Shown one piece after another: positions 32,443-42,174 of a stretch of 64,000 nt of DNA. Each line of letters opens with the position of its first letter. Position 1 is the stretch's first letter. This DNA is from an uncultured Lachnospiraceae bacterium (GTDB lineage Bacteria; Bacillota; Clostridia; Lachnospirales; Lachnospiraceae), in contig CAMNQH010000011.1 in assembly GCA_946549035.1 (NCBI GenBank), forward strand, positions 1-64,000, in the 5' to 3' direction. A program made the position numbers and the translations under genes. Below the pieces are notes generated by a model that worked only from the letters and a program-made list of their open reading frames with translations, made no database searches and was not told where the DNA came from.

Positions 32443-32496
32443 CAGAGCCGTTTACAAACAGAAGACGGAAAAAGCAAGTACAGGAGGAGCGTTTTT

Positions 32497-32910
32497 ATGA
32501 TTACGAAAATAATTTTAGTTCTGATTTTGATCAGCAGCATTTTATTCCCCTTTGGAGCGTTTTTGTTTAGTAAAAAGAAGGAAGGGAGCTTTAAGGCAGC
32601 GTTGGGATTTAACTTGTTCTTCTTTTTCGGAACCCTTGTAATAGCGGATATTCTGCTATTTGGGGGCAAGGTACATGCAGCTTCCGGAGCTCCGGAGGCT
32701 GCAGCGGAAGGCTGGAGATATTTGGCGGCGGCTTTATCTACAGGTTTGTCTTGCATCGGCGCCGGAATAGCCGTAGCAAGCGCGGCAAGCGCAGCGCTGG
32801 GGGCCTTGAGTGAAGATTCCAGCATTATGGGTAAGGCGTTGATTTTCGTGGCTTTGGCAGAGTCCATTGCCTTGTATGGACTGCTGATTTCCTTCTCCAT
32901 CTTAGGCTAG
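32497..32910 (+). CDS. ntpK: V-type ATPase proteolipid subunit K, 137 aa
   Basis: The c-ring proteolipid. The C-terminal hairpin has the Gly/Ala-rich helix (GLSCIGAGIAVASAASAALGAL) in two steps and the ion-binding glutamate in ALAESIALYGLL. The N-terminal about 60 residues add two more hydrophobic stretches, giving an overall length between F-type and duplicated V-type proteolipids. In the first hairpin helix the Gln seen in Na+ F-type c-rings is replaced by Val, so Na+ versus H+ use cannot be decided. An AGGAGG site precedes the ATG. Confidence 0.92.
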   Translation: MITKIILVLILISSILFPFGAFLFSKKKEGSFKAALGFNLFFFFGTLVIADILLFGGKVHAASGAPEAAAEGWRYLAAALSTGLSCIGAGIAVASAASAALGALSEDSSIMGKALIFVALAESIALYGLLISFSILG

Positions 32911-32920
32911 GGGATATGCT

Positions 32921-33229
32921 ATGAAGATGTTTTTGATTAGCGATAACCGGGATACCTACACCGGGATGCGTTTGGCCGGAGTGGAAGGCGTAGTGGCCCA
33001 TGAACGCCGGGAAGTAGAGGAAGCTGCCCGGCGGGCCCTTTTAGACAATGAAGTGGGCATTATCCTTGTGACGGAGATCCTTGGAGAGCAGTTTCCGGAT
33101 ATTTGGGACGAGATCAAGCAGAACCGCAGGCTGCCTCTGTTGGTGGAGATTCCGGACCGTCACGGTACGGGAAGGAAGGAAAATTTCATAACAGATTATG
33201 TAAATGAAGCCATTGGCTTAAAATTGTAA
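32921..33229 (+). CDS. V-type ATPase subunit F, 102 aa
   Basis: A small Rossmann-like central-stalk subunit that modulates ATP hydrolysis. Matching features are MFLISDNRDTYTGMRLAGV at the N-terminus, the strand VGIILVTEILG and the closing LPLLVEIPDRHG. The normal family length is about 100 residues. It begins ten bases after the K gene. A gap of 47 bases follows before subunit E. Confidence 0.9.
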   Translation: MKMFLISDNRDTYTGMRLAGVEGVVAHERREVEEAARRALLDNEVGIILVTEILGEQFPDIWDEIKQNRRLPLLVEIPDRHGTGRKENFITDYVNEAIGLKL

Positions 33230-33276
33230 GACGTGTTTGAATAAACCCCCATGACACGCTCTGGGAAGGAATTACA

Positions 33277-33843
33277 ATGGAAAATAGAGAGAAGCTGAAT
33301 ATTTTTTACACATCGGCCTTAGAGGCTGCCAATAAGCGCAGCAGTGAGGATATGCGTAAGTTTGGCGCGTTGATGGAACAGCGGATGGAAGAGTTCCGAA
33401 AGCAGAAAAAGGAAGAGCTTACCTCCCGTTATAAGACAGAGGCCGAAAAACTGAAACGGGATTTGAACCGGCAGGTTTCAGAATCTACGACAGAGTTGAA
33501 ACGCAGGCTGAACGAACGCCAGCAGGAAAAAAAGGAAGCGCTTTTTGATATGGTATCTTCCAAATTGGAGGCCTATCGGAAAACGGAAGGCTACAATGAT
33601 TATTTGATTGCCAAAATCCAGATGGCAAAGGAATTTGCCCGCCAGGAAGAGGTAGTGATTTATATGGATCCTACGGACCAGGACAGAAAGGAATTTTTAG
33701 AGGGGGCCTGCGGATGCTCCCTTATGGTAAGCCAGCAAGAATTTGGAGGCGGAATCCGGGCGGTAGTGCGCTCTAAGAACGTCCTGATTGACGAATCCTT
33801 TCAGACGAAGCTGAACCAAGAACGGGAGGCATATACCTTTTAA
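33277..33843 (+). CDS. ntpE: V-type ATPase subunit E, 188 aa
   Basis: The peripheral-stalk subunit E. A long N-terminal helix rich in Arg/Lys/Glu (about residues 15-110) pairs with subunit H, and a small globular C-terminal domain (about 115-188) has the family block GGGIRAVVRSKNVLIDESFQ. That domain holds the top of subunit B. A GGAAGGA site precedes the ATG, and subunit A begins 21 bases after the stop. Confidence 0.9.
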   Translation: MENREKLNIFYTSALEAANKRSSEDMRKFGALMEQRMEEFRKQKKEELTSRYKTEAEKLKRDLNRQVSESTTELKRRLNERQQEKKEALFDMVSSKLEAYRKTEGYNDYLIAKIQMAKEFARQEEVVIYMDPTDQDRKEFLEGACGCSLMVSQQEFGGGIRAVVRSKNVLIDESFQTKLNQEREAYTF

Positions 33844-33864
33844 TATGGGAGGAGTTTCCAAATC

Positions 33865-35631
33865 ATGAGTACAACAGGAAAAATTTACGGGATCAACGGC
33901 CCTATTGTAACGATTTTAGGCAATCAGGGCTTTCAGATGTCAGAGATGGTATATGTGGGCCAGGGGCGGCTGGTGGGAGAGGTCATCGGCCTGTCCAGAG
34001 AAGAGACCACGATTCAGGTATTTGAAGAGACCACGGGCCTTCGGCCGGGAGAGATGGTAGAAGGAGCAGGGAGGGCTATTTGCGTTACCTTGGCCCCAGG
34101 TATTTTGACGAATATTTTTGACGGAATACAGCGTCCCTTACAGTCCATTGCAAAGGTGGGGGGAGCGTTTATTCCCACAGGCGTCAATGTGGAAACTTTG
34201 GACAAGTCCAAGCGATGGGAGACAAAAATTTGCGTGTCCAAGGGAGAGCGGATTTACCCGGGAACGGTATTGGCTGAAGTACCGGAGACCCAGGCAATCC
34301 TTCATAAGGTACTGACTCCTTTTGACGTGTGCGGCATCGTAACCCATGTGGTCTGTCATGGGGCTTACACTATAGAAGAACCCTTGGTAACGGTGGCGCT
34401 GGATGAAGGAGGAAGCCGCGAGCTTACCATGACCCAGCAGTGGCCCATTCGTGTTCCCCGGCCGGTAACCAGGCGGTTTCCCGCAGAACGGCCTCTGATT
34501 ACCGGGCAGCGGATTTTGGATACGCTGTTTCCCATAGCAAAAGGAGGAACGGCAGCCATTCCCGGCGGCTTTGGAACCGGAAAAACCATGACCCAGCATC
34601 AGTTGGCCAAGTGGTGCGATGCGGACATTATTATTTATATTGGGTGCGGGGAGCGGGGAAATGAGATGACAGACGTGTTAGAGGAATTTTCCAAGCTGGT
34701 AGATCCCAAGACCGGAAATCTTTTGATGGACCGCACTACCTTGATTGCCAATACATCCAATATGCCGGTGGCGGCTAGAGAAGCCAGTATTTATACGGGA
34801 CTGACCTTGGCGGAATACTACCGGGATATGGGATATCATGTCGCCATTATGGCAGATTCCACTTCCCGCTGGGCGGAGGCCTTAAGAGAGCTGTCCGGGC
34901 GTTTGGAGGAAATGCCGGCGGAAGAGGGCTTTCCGGCCTATTTGGCTTCCCGGCTTTCAGCGTTTTACGAGCGGGCAGGATATGTGGAGAATTTAAATGG
35001 AACCGACGGCAGCGTTACCATTATCGGAGCGGTGTCTCCTCAGGGAGGCGATTTTTCCGAGCCGGTGACCCAGAATACCAAACGGTTCGTCCGCTGCTTT
35101 TTAGCCCTGGACAAATCTTTGGCCTATGCCAGGCATTATCCGGCCATTAACTGGCTTACCAGCTATACGGAATATTTAAATGATTTGGCCCCCTGGTACC
35201 GGGATCATGTGGATCCGAATTTCGTCTATTGCAGGAATCAGATTTTGAATCTGCTGACCACAGAAAGCCGCTTAAATGAGATTGTAAAGCTGATCGGAAG
35301 CGACGTGCTGCCAGACGATCAAAAGCTGGTACTAGAGATTGCCAGGGTGATCCGTCTGGGATTCTTACAGCAGAATGCGTTTCATGCAGAGGACACCTTT
35401 GTGCCCTTGGAAAAGCAGTTAAAAATGATGGAGATTATTCTGTATCTCTATGAAAAATGCAAATCTTTAATTGAAATGGATATGCCTATGGCATTGCTGA
35501 GAGAAGACGCGGTGTTTGAAAAAATCATCGCTATAAAATATGACGTTGCCAACAAGGAATTGGAGAAATTCCAGGAATACCGAAAGATGATTGATGATTT
35601 TTACCAGAAAATCATGGATGCAAATGCATAA
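33865..35631 (+). CDS. ntpA: V-type ATPase catalytic subunit A, 588 aa
   Basis: The catalytic nucleotide-binding subunit. The P-loop GGFGTGKT (234-241) provides Lys240, followed by YIGCGERGNEM and the nucleotide-sensing region ADSTSRWAEALRE. The V/A-type non-homologous insertion after the N-terminal barrel is present (about 115-190), which separates it from F-type beta subunits. The canonical P-loop in this family is GPFGSGKT, so the second position is Gly here. Length is normal. A GGAGG site precedes the start. Confidence 0.96.
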   Translation: MSTTGKIYGINGPIVTILGNQGFQMSEMVYVGQGRLVGEVIGLSREETTIQVFEETTGLRPGEMVEGAGRAICVTLAPGILTNIFDGIQRPLQSIAKVGGAFIPTGVNVETLDKSKRWETKICVSKGERIYPGTVLAEVPETQAILHKVLTPFDVCGIVTHVVCHGAYTIEEPLVTVALDEGGSRELTMTQQWPIRVPRPVTRRFPAERPLITGQRILDTLFPIAKGGTAAIPGGFGTGKTMTQHQLAKWCDADIIIYIGCGERGNEMTDVLEEFSKLVDPKTGNLLMDRTTLIANTSNMPVAAREASIYTGLTLAEYYRDMGYHVAIMADSTSRWAEALRELSGRLEEMPAEEGFPAYLASRLSAFYERAGYVENLNGTDGSVTIIGAVSPQGGDFSEPVTQNTKRFVRCFLALDKSLAYARHYPAINWLTSYTEYLNDLAPWYRDHVDPNFVYCRNQILNLLTTESRLNEIVKLIGSDVLPDDQKLVLEIARVIRLGFLQQNAFHAEDTFVPLEKQLKMMEIILYLYEKCKSLIEMDMPMALLREDAVFEKIIAIKYDVANKELEKFQEYRKMIDDFYQKIMDANA

Positions 35632-35643
35632 CAGGAGGGAAGT

Positions 35644-37041
35644 ATGTCAATCGAATATTTAGGATTAAGTGAAATTAACGGTCCCCTGATTGCAGTGGAG
35701 GGCGTCCAGGACGGCTTTTATGAGGAAATGGTAGAATTTGTCGTAGAAGGTAATCAAAAGAAGCTGGGAAGAATTGTGGAGATCAATGAGGATAAAGCCG
35801 TGATTCAGGTGTTTGAAAGCACCGACGGCATGTCGTTGAATAACACCCACACCCGGCTCACCGGGCGTCCTATGGAAATCGGCCTTTCCGAGGATATATT
35901 AGGGCGCACGTTTAACGGATTGGGAGAACCCATTGACGGATTGGGGAAAATTACGCCGGAATGTGTGAAGAATGTCAATGGGATGCCCCTAAATCCCTGC
36001 TGCAGAGAGTATCCCAGGAATTATATCCGCACCGGCATTTCAGCTATTGACGGTTTGACGACCCTGATTCGGGGACAGAAGCTGCCTATTTTTTCTGGGA
36101 ACGGACTGCCTCACGACCAGCTTGCCGCCCAGATTGTGGAGCAGGCTTCCCTGGGGGAGGGCTCTCAAGAGGAGTTTGCCATTGTGTTTGCCGCTATGGG
36201 GGTAAAATACGATGTGGCGGAATTTTTCCGCCGGACCTTTGAAGAGAGCGGCGCCAGCTCCCACGTGGCTATGTTTTTGAATCTCAGTAACGACCCGGTG
36301 GTGGAACGGTTGATTACCCCCAAGGTGGCTTTGACGGCCGCAGAGTACCTTGCCTTTGAAAAGCATATGCATATTCTTGTAATACTTACGGATATGACCA
36401 GTTTTGCGGAAGCCATGCGGGAAGTCTCTTCTCTAAAGGGAGAGATTCCCAGCCGAAAAGGGTATCCCGGGTATCTGTATAGCGAACTTGCCACATTGTA
36501 TGAACGGGCGGGGATTGTGGCGGGAGTGGAAGGCTCCGTAACCCAGATTCCTATACTTACTATGCCCAACGACGACATTACCCATCCCATTCCTGATTTG
36601 ACGGGATACATTACCGAGGGGCAGATTGTGTTGGAACGTTCCCTGCATCAGAAGACGATTTATCCCCCGATTCAGGTGCTTCCTTCCCTTTCCCGTCTCA
36701 TGAAAGACGGTATCGGCGCCAAATTCACCAGAGAGGACCATCAGGATGTGGCCAATCAGCTGTTTTCCTCCTATGCGCGAGTGGGAGAAGCCAGAGATTT
36801 GGCCAGTGTAATTGGAGAGGATGAATTGTCCCAGGTGGATAAGCAGTATTTGAAATTTGGCGCGGCCTTTGAACAGGAATTTGTAGCCCAGGGGCCTTCC
36901 GAAAACCGCAGCATTCAAGAGACGTTAGATATTGGCTGGCGGCTGCTTTCCATTCTTCCCAAAGAGGAATTAGACCGGATCGATACGAAAATACTGGAAA
37001 AATATTACGTAGGACAAAAGGCGGAAGCGTCGGCAACATAG
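35644..37041 (+). CDS. ntpB: V-type ATPase subunit B, 465 aa
   Basis: The non-catalytic nucleotide-binding partner of subunit A. It lacks a working P-loop: the equivalent stretch reads [12 protein letters not shown]. Recognisable blocks are [39 protein letters not shown] and the C-terminal [14 protein letters not shown]. Thirteen bases separate it from subunit A, including an AGGAGG site. Confidence 0.96.
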   Translation: MSIEYLGLSEINGPLIAVEGVQDGFYEEMVEFVVEGNQKKLGRIVEINEDKAVIQVFESTDGMSLNNTHTRLTGRPMEIGLSEDILGRTFNGLGEPIDGLGKITPECVKNVNGMPLNPCCREYPRNYIRTGISAIDGLTTLIRGQKLPIFSGNGLPHDQLAAQIVEQASLGEGSQEEFAIVFAAMGVKYDVAEFFRRTFEESGASSHVAMFLNLSNDPVVERLITPKVALTAAEYLAFEKHMHILVILTDMTSFAEAMREVSSLKGEIPSRKGYPGYLYSELATLYERAGIVAGVEGSVTQIPILTMPNDDITHPIPDLTGYITEGQIVLERSLHQKTIYPPIQVLPSLSRLMKDGIGAKFTREDHQDVANQLFSSYARVGEARDLASVIGEDELSQVDKQYLKFGAAFEQEFVAQGPSENRSIQETLDIGWRLLSILPKEELDRIDTKILEKYYVGQKAEASAT

Positions 37042-37080
37042 CTTCTGCTTGCGTCTCACATCCATAAGGAGCTGATCAGG

Positions 37081-37698
37081 ATGGATCCAAATACATTTCC
37101 CACTAAGGGAAACTTGATTTTAGCCAGAAATTCTCTGGCCCTTTCCCGCCAGGGGTTTGATTTGATGGACAAGAAGCGGAATATTTTAATCCGGGAGCTG
37201 ATGGAGCTGATTTCGGAAGCTACGGATATCCAGTCGGATATCGACCGGATTTTCCGGGAAGCCTATCAGTCCTTGCAGAAGGCAAATATCCAGATGGGCA
37301 TTCATGAAGTGGAGGCTTTTAGCGAAACCGTTCCGGTGGAGCGTTCTGTTCAGATTAAGCGGCGCAGTGTGATGGGAACAGAGATTCCCCTGGTGGAATA
37401 TGAAGAGGAGGAGCGAAAGCCCTCCTTTGAATTCTATGGGACGACCATTTCCCTGGATGAAGCCAAGGAAAAGTTCGGACAGGTAAAGAAGCTGACAGTC
37501 CGTCTGGCTCAGGTGGAAAATTCTGCTTATCGTCTGGCTGTGAATATTAAGAAAACTCAAAAACGGGCCAATGCCTTGCAGAATATTACCATTCCCCGGT
37601 TTGAGCGTCTTACCCGGGAGATTCAAAACGCCCTGGAAGAAAAAGAGCGGGAAGAATTTACCAGATTGAAAGTGATTAAGCGTATGCAGAAAACATAA
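37081..37698 (+). CDS. ntpD: V-type ATPase central-stalk subunit D, 205 aa
   Basis: The rotor shaft subunit D, made of two long helices (about 10-75 and 130-200) that form an antiparallel coiled coil inside the A3B3 head. N-terminal PTKGNLILARNSLALSRQGFDLMD and C-terminal RANALQNITIPRFERLTREIQ are typical. It is the last gene of the V-ATPase set; the MoxR gene follows 50 bases later and may be co-transcribed. Confidence 0.93.
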   Translation: MDPNTFPTKGNLILARNSLALSRQGFDLMDKKRNILIRELMELISEATDIQSDIDRIFREAYQSLQKANIQMGIHEVEAFSETVPVERSVQIKRRSVMGTEIPLVEYEEEERKPSFEFYGTTISLDEAKEKFGQVKKLTVRLAQVENSAYRLAVNIKKTQKRANALQNITIPRFERLTREIQNALEEKEREEFTRLKVIKRMQKT

Positions 37699-37748
37699 GG
37701 GATGCGGACGAATTCTTATAACATATCCCGGTACAAAAAGGAGCGTTT

Positions 37749-38690
37749 ATGAACGACTACGAAAGAGCCCTTCAAATTGTTGCGGAAGTGAAAAAAGCCG
37801 TTGTGGGAAAAGATGAGTGTATTGCCATCAGCATAGCGGCTATTTTGGCAGGCGGCCATATTTTGTTAAACGATATTCCAGGGGTAGGAAAGACCACGTT
37901 AGCATCCGCCCTGGCGAAGGCTATGTCTTTGGTATCCAATCGTGTGCAGTTTACCCCGGACGTGCTTGCCTCTGACATTTTAGGGTTTTCCGTGTATGAA
38001 AAGGCCACGGGTCAGTTTGTCTATCAGCCCGGAAGTATTTTGTGCAATCTGTTTTTGGCGGACGAATTGAACCGTACCTCTCCCAAAACCCAGTCGGCGC
38101 TTTTGGAAGCCATGGAGGAGGGACAGGTGACGGTAGACGGCAAGACTCGCAGGCTTCTGAAGCCTTTTTTGGTCATTGCCACCCAAAATCCCTTTGGAAG
38201 CGCGGGAACTCAGATGCTGCCGGAGTCTCAGCTAGATCGTTTCATGGTGAGCATGAGCCTGGGATATCCGAGTTTAGAGGATGAAATCAATATTTTAAAA
38301 GGACAGCACAAAGAGCATGCCGCCCAGCCTGTGATTACGGCTCAGGAGCTGCTTCATCTTCAATCCCTGGTAGATCAGATTTATGTCCACGAAGAAATTT
38401 ATCAGTATATTGGGAGGCTGGTGCACCGCACCAGAAACCAGGAACAGATTGCTCTTGGGGTCAGCCCCAGAGGGGCGATTTGCCTGGTGAAAATGGCCAA
38501 GGCGCTGGCTTTTTTACGCCAGCGGGAATTTGTAGTGCCTAAGGACGTTTCGGATATGGCGCTGCCTGTAATGGGACATCGGATTTTAGAAAGCAGCCGG
38601 GCCAAAGCCTCCCAACGAACCAAGGAGCAGCTGATCACACAGATTTTGCAGGAGGAAAAGCCTCCTTCTTTGAAGAGGGTGCGTCAATGA
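37749..38690 (+). CDS. MoxR-family AAA ATPase, 313 aa
   Basis: An AAA+ chaperone-like ATPase with Walker A GVGKTT (45-50), Walker B LFLADELNR (about 101-109), sensor 1 region FLVIATQNP and an arginine-finger region near SQLDRFM. MoxR proteins act with DUF58/VWA partners in complex assembly, envelope stress or processing. It overlaps the DUF58 gene by four bases (ATGA) and forms the well-known MoxR-DUF58-transglutaminase set. The start follows AAGGAG. Confidence 0.93.
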   Translation: MNDYERALQIVAEVKKAVVGKDECIAISIAAILAGGHILLNDIPGVGKTTLASALAKAMSLVSNRVQFTPDVLASDILGFSVYEKATGQFVYQPGSILCNLFLADELNRTSPKTQSALLEAMEEGQVTVDGKTRRLLKPFLVIATQNPFGSAGTQMLPESQLDRFMVSMSLGYPSLEDEINILKGQHKEHAAQPVITAQELLHLQSLVDQIYVHEEIYQYIGRLVHRTRNQEQIALGVSPRGAICLVKMAKALAFLRQREFVVPKDVSDMALPVMGHRILESSRAKASQRTKEQLITQILQEEKPPSLKRVRQ

Positions 38691-39724
38691 TCCCATGGAT
38701 TGTATATGGATTTCTTTTCTTTGGGACGGTTTATGGAGGAATTATTTATCATAGCAGTTCCCTTTTATTTCTGGCAGGGGTACTCCTGTTGCCTCTGTTT
38801 TTGTACTTGCTGCTTTTGGCGCAGCGCCCCCTGCTGAAATTGTGGACAGCTGAAAAAAAATATGTGCTTATGGCAGACGAAGAGATGTCCCTAAAGCTGA
38901 TTGCACATAATCAAAGCCCTTTGCCCATACGACGTCTCAGATTGCGCCTGACCATGAAAAATCTGACTACAGGGGAACGAAGAAGACGAAAATTATCTTA
39001 TGCCTTAGGCGGGAGGCGCACAAATCTTTTGATAGAAGAGAAAGCAGGCTACGGGATCTGGGAAGTTTCTTGGGACCGTATCCGAATGTACGATCTGCTT
39101 TCTTTTTTTCATATTCGAAAATGGAAGCGTATCTGTTGTGAAGCAGTATGTCTGCCCAAAAAGCAGGAGGTGAACCTTGTCTGCAGAAGAGAGGAAGGGG
39201 ATGGAAAGCCCGAATCCCATGGGTTTTTGGCTGTGGGAACGAAAGACCGGACAGAGATTTGCCAGATACGGGAATACCGGGCGGGGGACCGTCCCTCGGA
39301 TATTCATTGGAAGCTGTCGGCCAAACGAGAGCAGCTTCAAGTGAAAGAATATGGAAGCCCAGGCGGGAGCCGGATGACCTTGGCGCTGAGCGCGGACCAA
39401 CGGGAGCAAGAATGGATGGAACTGGTATATAGTCTGTTAAGCGGATGCGCAAATTTATTCCGAAATCTTTTTCTGGTATGGAAGGAGGAGAAAACCGGAA
39501 CCCTTTGGGAATGGGATGTGCACGGGCAGGGCGGAGAAATGATCGCCATGGAATTATTGCTGCGTCATCTTCCCGGAAAGCTGTCTCGTCAGGAGCTTGT
39601 ATCGTTAGAGGATGTTTTATGGGTGGAGGGCGACTTTTCATTCTATTGGGATCGTATAAAAATTCATGCATTTTCTCGGGGACATGTAATGGAAGAGCTG
39701 ATGGAGACGGAGTTGACATTATGA
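38687..39724 (+). CDS. DUF58 domain protein, 345 aa
   Basis: Two N-terminal membrane helices (about 3-20 and 23-45) precede a beta-rich region and the DUF58 signature REYRAGDRPSDIHWKLSAK (195-213). The C-terminal part resembles a degenerate von Willebrand factor A fold. The MoxR partner is directly upstream with a four-base overlap, and the transglutaminase starts inside its stop codon, so all three are translationally coupled. Members are thought to be membrane-anchored partners of MoxR ATPases; the client is unknown. Confidence 0.88.
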   Translation: MIPWIVYGFLFFGTVYGGIIYHSSSLLFLAGVLLLPLFLYLLLLAQRPLLKLWTAEKKYVLMADEEMSLKLIAHNQSPLPIRRLRLRLTMKNLTTGERRRRKLSYALGGRRTNLLIEEKAGYGIWEVSWDRIRMYDLLSFFHIRKWKRICCEAVCLPKKQEVNLVCRREEGDGKPESHGFLAVGTKDRTEICQIREYRAGDRPSDIHWKLSAKREQLQVKEYGSPGGSRMTLALSADQREQEWMELVYSLLSGCANLFRNLFLVWKEEKTGTLWEWDVHGQGGEMIAMELLLRHLPGKLSRQELVSLEDVLWVEGDFSFYWDRIKIHAFSRGHVMEELMETELTL

Positions 39725-42066
39725 AAATATGGAATCTGGTATCCAGATTTGCCAGCCTGCTGTTTCTTCTGATGGCAGTATTTTTGGCTCTGCAGGATGG
39801 AATGAAAATAGAATGGTGGGGCGTCAGAGAGATTTTATGCATTTGCATTATAATTTCCCTTTACGTAACCTTATGCTATAGCAGCAGGGCGACGGCATGG
39901 GCAGGATTTTTTGGGGCGTTGGTATTTGGATTTTGGATGGAATCCGCCTGTCACAAGGAGCTTATTCAGGAGCTGCAAAGAATTTATAACCATGTGATAC
40001 CCTTGATAAACCAGTATTATCGCACGGATTTTGCAGCAGGAGAGACGATTAGAGGAAGCGACAGCCGTTTTTTGCTGGTGTTTGTTGCTTTGTTTTTGGG
40101 ACTGTGGTTCGGTGTGGGCGTTGCCTCGGCAAGATGGAGGCCTCTTTTGTGGGTGGTATTGGCTCCCGCCTTTTGTTCGGGGCTTCTTTTGGGATATGCC
40201 CCAGGGCTTACGGCGGCCGCCTGCCTGGTAGGAGGCCTGGGCATGTTGCTTTTGGTTTCCGAAAAAGAGGAGAGCCGCCGGGAGATTCAGGCGAAAAGAT
40301 TGTGTGCCGGCGTACTTCTTGTAATTAGCCTGTTATCTGCTGTTTTGCTGAAACCAGTGTCTCAGAGACTGCTGACGTATCATGAGCCTTTGAAATCATA
40401 TCAGTTATCTTTGGAAGATAAGGCTTTGGAACTGATGGAAGACAATCGTCTCTGGAACGATTTGCGCTGGCGCATGGGAGGATATCAAAAAACGGCCGTG
40501 CTTTCCAATCAGCCTCCGGGATTGACGGAGGAAGTGATATTTGAGCTTACCACAAACCATCTTCCTAAGGCGCCTGTGTATCTGAAGACTTTTACCGGGT
40601 CGGTATACGATCAGGGAGTCTGGAGCGATTCTATGAGAGAAGCCTTTGGAGCTTTTGCAGAAAAAGAGGGCAGCACCGGGGAAGCATACGGCAGAAGGGT
40701 GATCACCTGGGGATATGAAAGGCAGAAAGAGATGGGACAAGAGCCGGATCAGATTACCATTCGGATTCGGACGCATACAGGGGCTTTTAGCCCGCTGCCT
40801 TATTATAGTAATGTTCCGAATGATGCAAAAATAATCGGAGACAGCGGAATCCGCGTATCAAAAGATACGTATCAATTCACTGGATTCTTAGATCTTTCCA
40901 GAGATAATTCGGATCAAGTCAGTATTAGGGCCGAAGATGATGGTATGCAAGAGTCGGTATTTTTGGATGAAGCTTACAGCAATTTTGCTTCCCAGTCTTA
41001 TACGAAGCTTCCGAAAGATCAGCTGGAAAGGCTTTTGCGCCAAAAAGAGCAGGCTTGGGAGTTATTAATCCACAGCAGATACAGTTTTGATTTAGAGCCG
41101 GTTCCTCCAGGAGAAGACTTGGTGGAATTTTTTATCTTTGAACAGCAGAAAGGCTATTGTATGCATTTTGCATCTGCATATGTGTTGCTGAGCCGCGGAT
41201 ATGGGTCTCCTGCCAGGTATGCCAGCGGTTATCTGGTGCTTCCCCAGGATTTTGTGAAAAATGAAGACGGCACGTATACGGCCAAGGTCGCCCAAAAGCG
41301 GGCCCACGCCTGGCTGGAAGGATATAGTCTAGTAGCGGGCTGGCAGCCCATAGAAGTAACCCCCGGCAGTTATTATGAATCCTTACTGAACGCCAGCAGG
41401 AAGGCGAACGTGGAAGACTTGGTGGCAGATTTAGAACAAACAACGGAAGAACAGCAAGAGGAGGTTTTTAAGGAGCCCAAAGAGAATTTAGAAGAAAAAG
41501 AAGAACAACAGCAAAAAGAGAAAGAACAGATGCTGCAGGAAGAACAAAAGCCCCAGCAGGAAGAGCGTTTCCTGAGGGAAACAGGCCATCCCAAAGAGGA
41601 AACAGGAGGCCCGGGGGAAGTGAAAACGAAAATTCCCACATGGGTTTTGACGGCGTTTTCCTTTGTGGTTGGCGCAGCCCTTATGCTAGGTCTTATTTTG
41701 CTGCGGGCGAACTACGTAAAGGGAAAACGGATGCGCCGGATGACAGATCAAGATCCCAACCAAGGCGGCGCTGCTGCGGCAGAAGAAGTATTTCGGCTGT
41801 TGGAGCTGGCTGGTATCCCTTACAAGGAAGGAGAGGATGAGCTGGCATTTGCAGCAAAAGCGGAAGAGAAGCTGTCTTGTTTCAAAGAAGGTGAAGTTAC
41901 GGCCTTTGTGGAAACTGTCCAGGTTTTAAGATATGCCAAAACGGGCGTTACACTCAACCAGCAGACGTATCTGTTAAATGTCTACCAAACCCTTCATCTG
42001 CATCTTTCTCATACCATGAGTCTGCCCCAAAAGCTGTGGTATAGCTACATCCTTCCAAGGATATAA
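39721..42066 (+). CDS. Membrane transglutaminase-like protein (TgpA type), 781 aa
   Basis: About six N-terminal membrane helices (residues about 5-220), a large extracytoplasmic domain with a transglutaminase core, a Glu/Gln-rich low-complexity stretch (about 585-620), another helix (about 640-662) and a cytoplasmic C-terminal DUF4129-like tail. Catalytic residues are Cys480 (KGYCMHFASA) and His529 (RAHAW). The third residue is Glu545 in WQPIEVTP where Asp is usual. The start at 39721 overlaps the DUF58 stop as ATGA; the frame is open upstream to 39445 but that part only shadows DUF58. It probably cross-links or cleaves cell-surface proteins. Confidence 0.88.
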   Translation: MKIWNLVSRFASLLFLLMAVFLALQDGMKIEWWGVREILCICIIISLYVTLCYSSRATAWAGFFGALVFGFWMESACHKELIQELQRIYNHVIPLINQYYRTDFAAGETIRGSDSRFLLVFVALFLGLWFGVGVASARWRPLLWVVLAPAFCSGLLLGYAPGLTAAACLVGGLGMLLLVSEKEESRREIQAKRLCAGVLLVISLLSAVLLKPVSQRLLTYHEPLKSYQLSLEDKALELMEDNRLWNDLRWRMGGYQKTAVLSNQPPGLTEEVIFELTTNHLPKAPVYLKTFTGSVYDQGVWSDSMREAFGAFAEKEGSTGEAYGRRVITWGYERQKEMGQEPDQITIRIRTHTGAFSPLPYYSNVPNDAKIIGDSGIRVSKDTYQFTGFLDLSRDNSDQVSIRAEDDGMQESVFLDEAYSNFASQSYTKLPKDQLERLLRQKEQAWELLIHSRYSFDLEPVPPGEDLVEFFIFEQQKGYCMHFASAYVLLSRGYGSPARYASGYLVLPQDFVKNEDGTYTAKVAQKRAHAWLEGYSLVAGWQPIEVTPGSYYESLLNASRKANVEDLVADLEQTTEEQQEEVFKEPKENLEEKEEQQQKEKEQMLQEEQKPQQEERFLRETGHPKEETGGPGEVKTKIPTWVLTAFSFVVGAALMLGLILLRANYVKGKRMRRMTDQDPNQGGAAAAEEVFRLLELAGIPYKEGEDELAFAAKAEEKLSCFKEGEVTAFVETVQVLRYAKTGVTLNQQTYLLNVYQTLHLHLSHTMSLPQKLWYSYILPRI

Positions 42067-42077
42067 GCGAAAAAGTA

Positions 42078-42106
42078 TTGACGTAAATTGTATAATTGTA
42101 TACACT
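42078..42106 (+). promoter_or_regulatory. Candidate icd promoter with TGTATACA palindrome
   Basis: TTGACG (42078-42083) is followed at 17 bases by TACACT (42101-42106). The palindrome TGTATACA covers 42097-42104 and resembles a GntR-type half-core, so it may be an operator. A TATAAT at 42091 is too close to serve this -35 box. Confidence 0.4.
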
Positions 42107-42174
42107 TGAAGGTGGTTCAATAACAAGTAGGAAAAAGAAAGCCATGAAATACATGGAATCTATGGAGGATAAGC

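Noticed and set aside
39445..39720. A 92-residue N-terminal extension of the transglutaminase frame
   Set aside because: It overlaps the DUF58 gene, has no membrane-protein character, and the ATG at 39721 sits in a typical ATGA overlap before a proper first helix.
38967..39848. A 293-codon minus-strand open frame
   Set aside because: It is antisense to DUF58 and the transglutaminase start, is rich in Pro/Ser/Arg, and has no recognisable domain.
42091..42096. TATAAT as the -10 box of icd
   Set aside because: It is only seven bases from the TTGACG box, and no other -35 sequence fits it.
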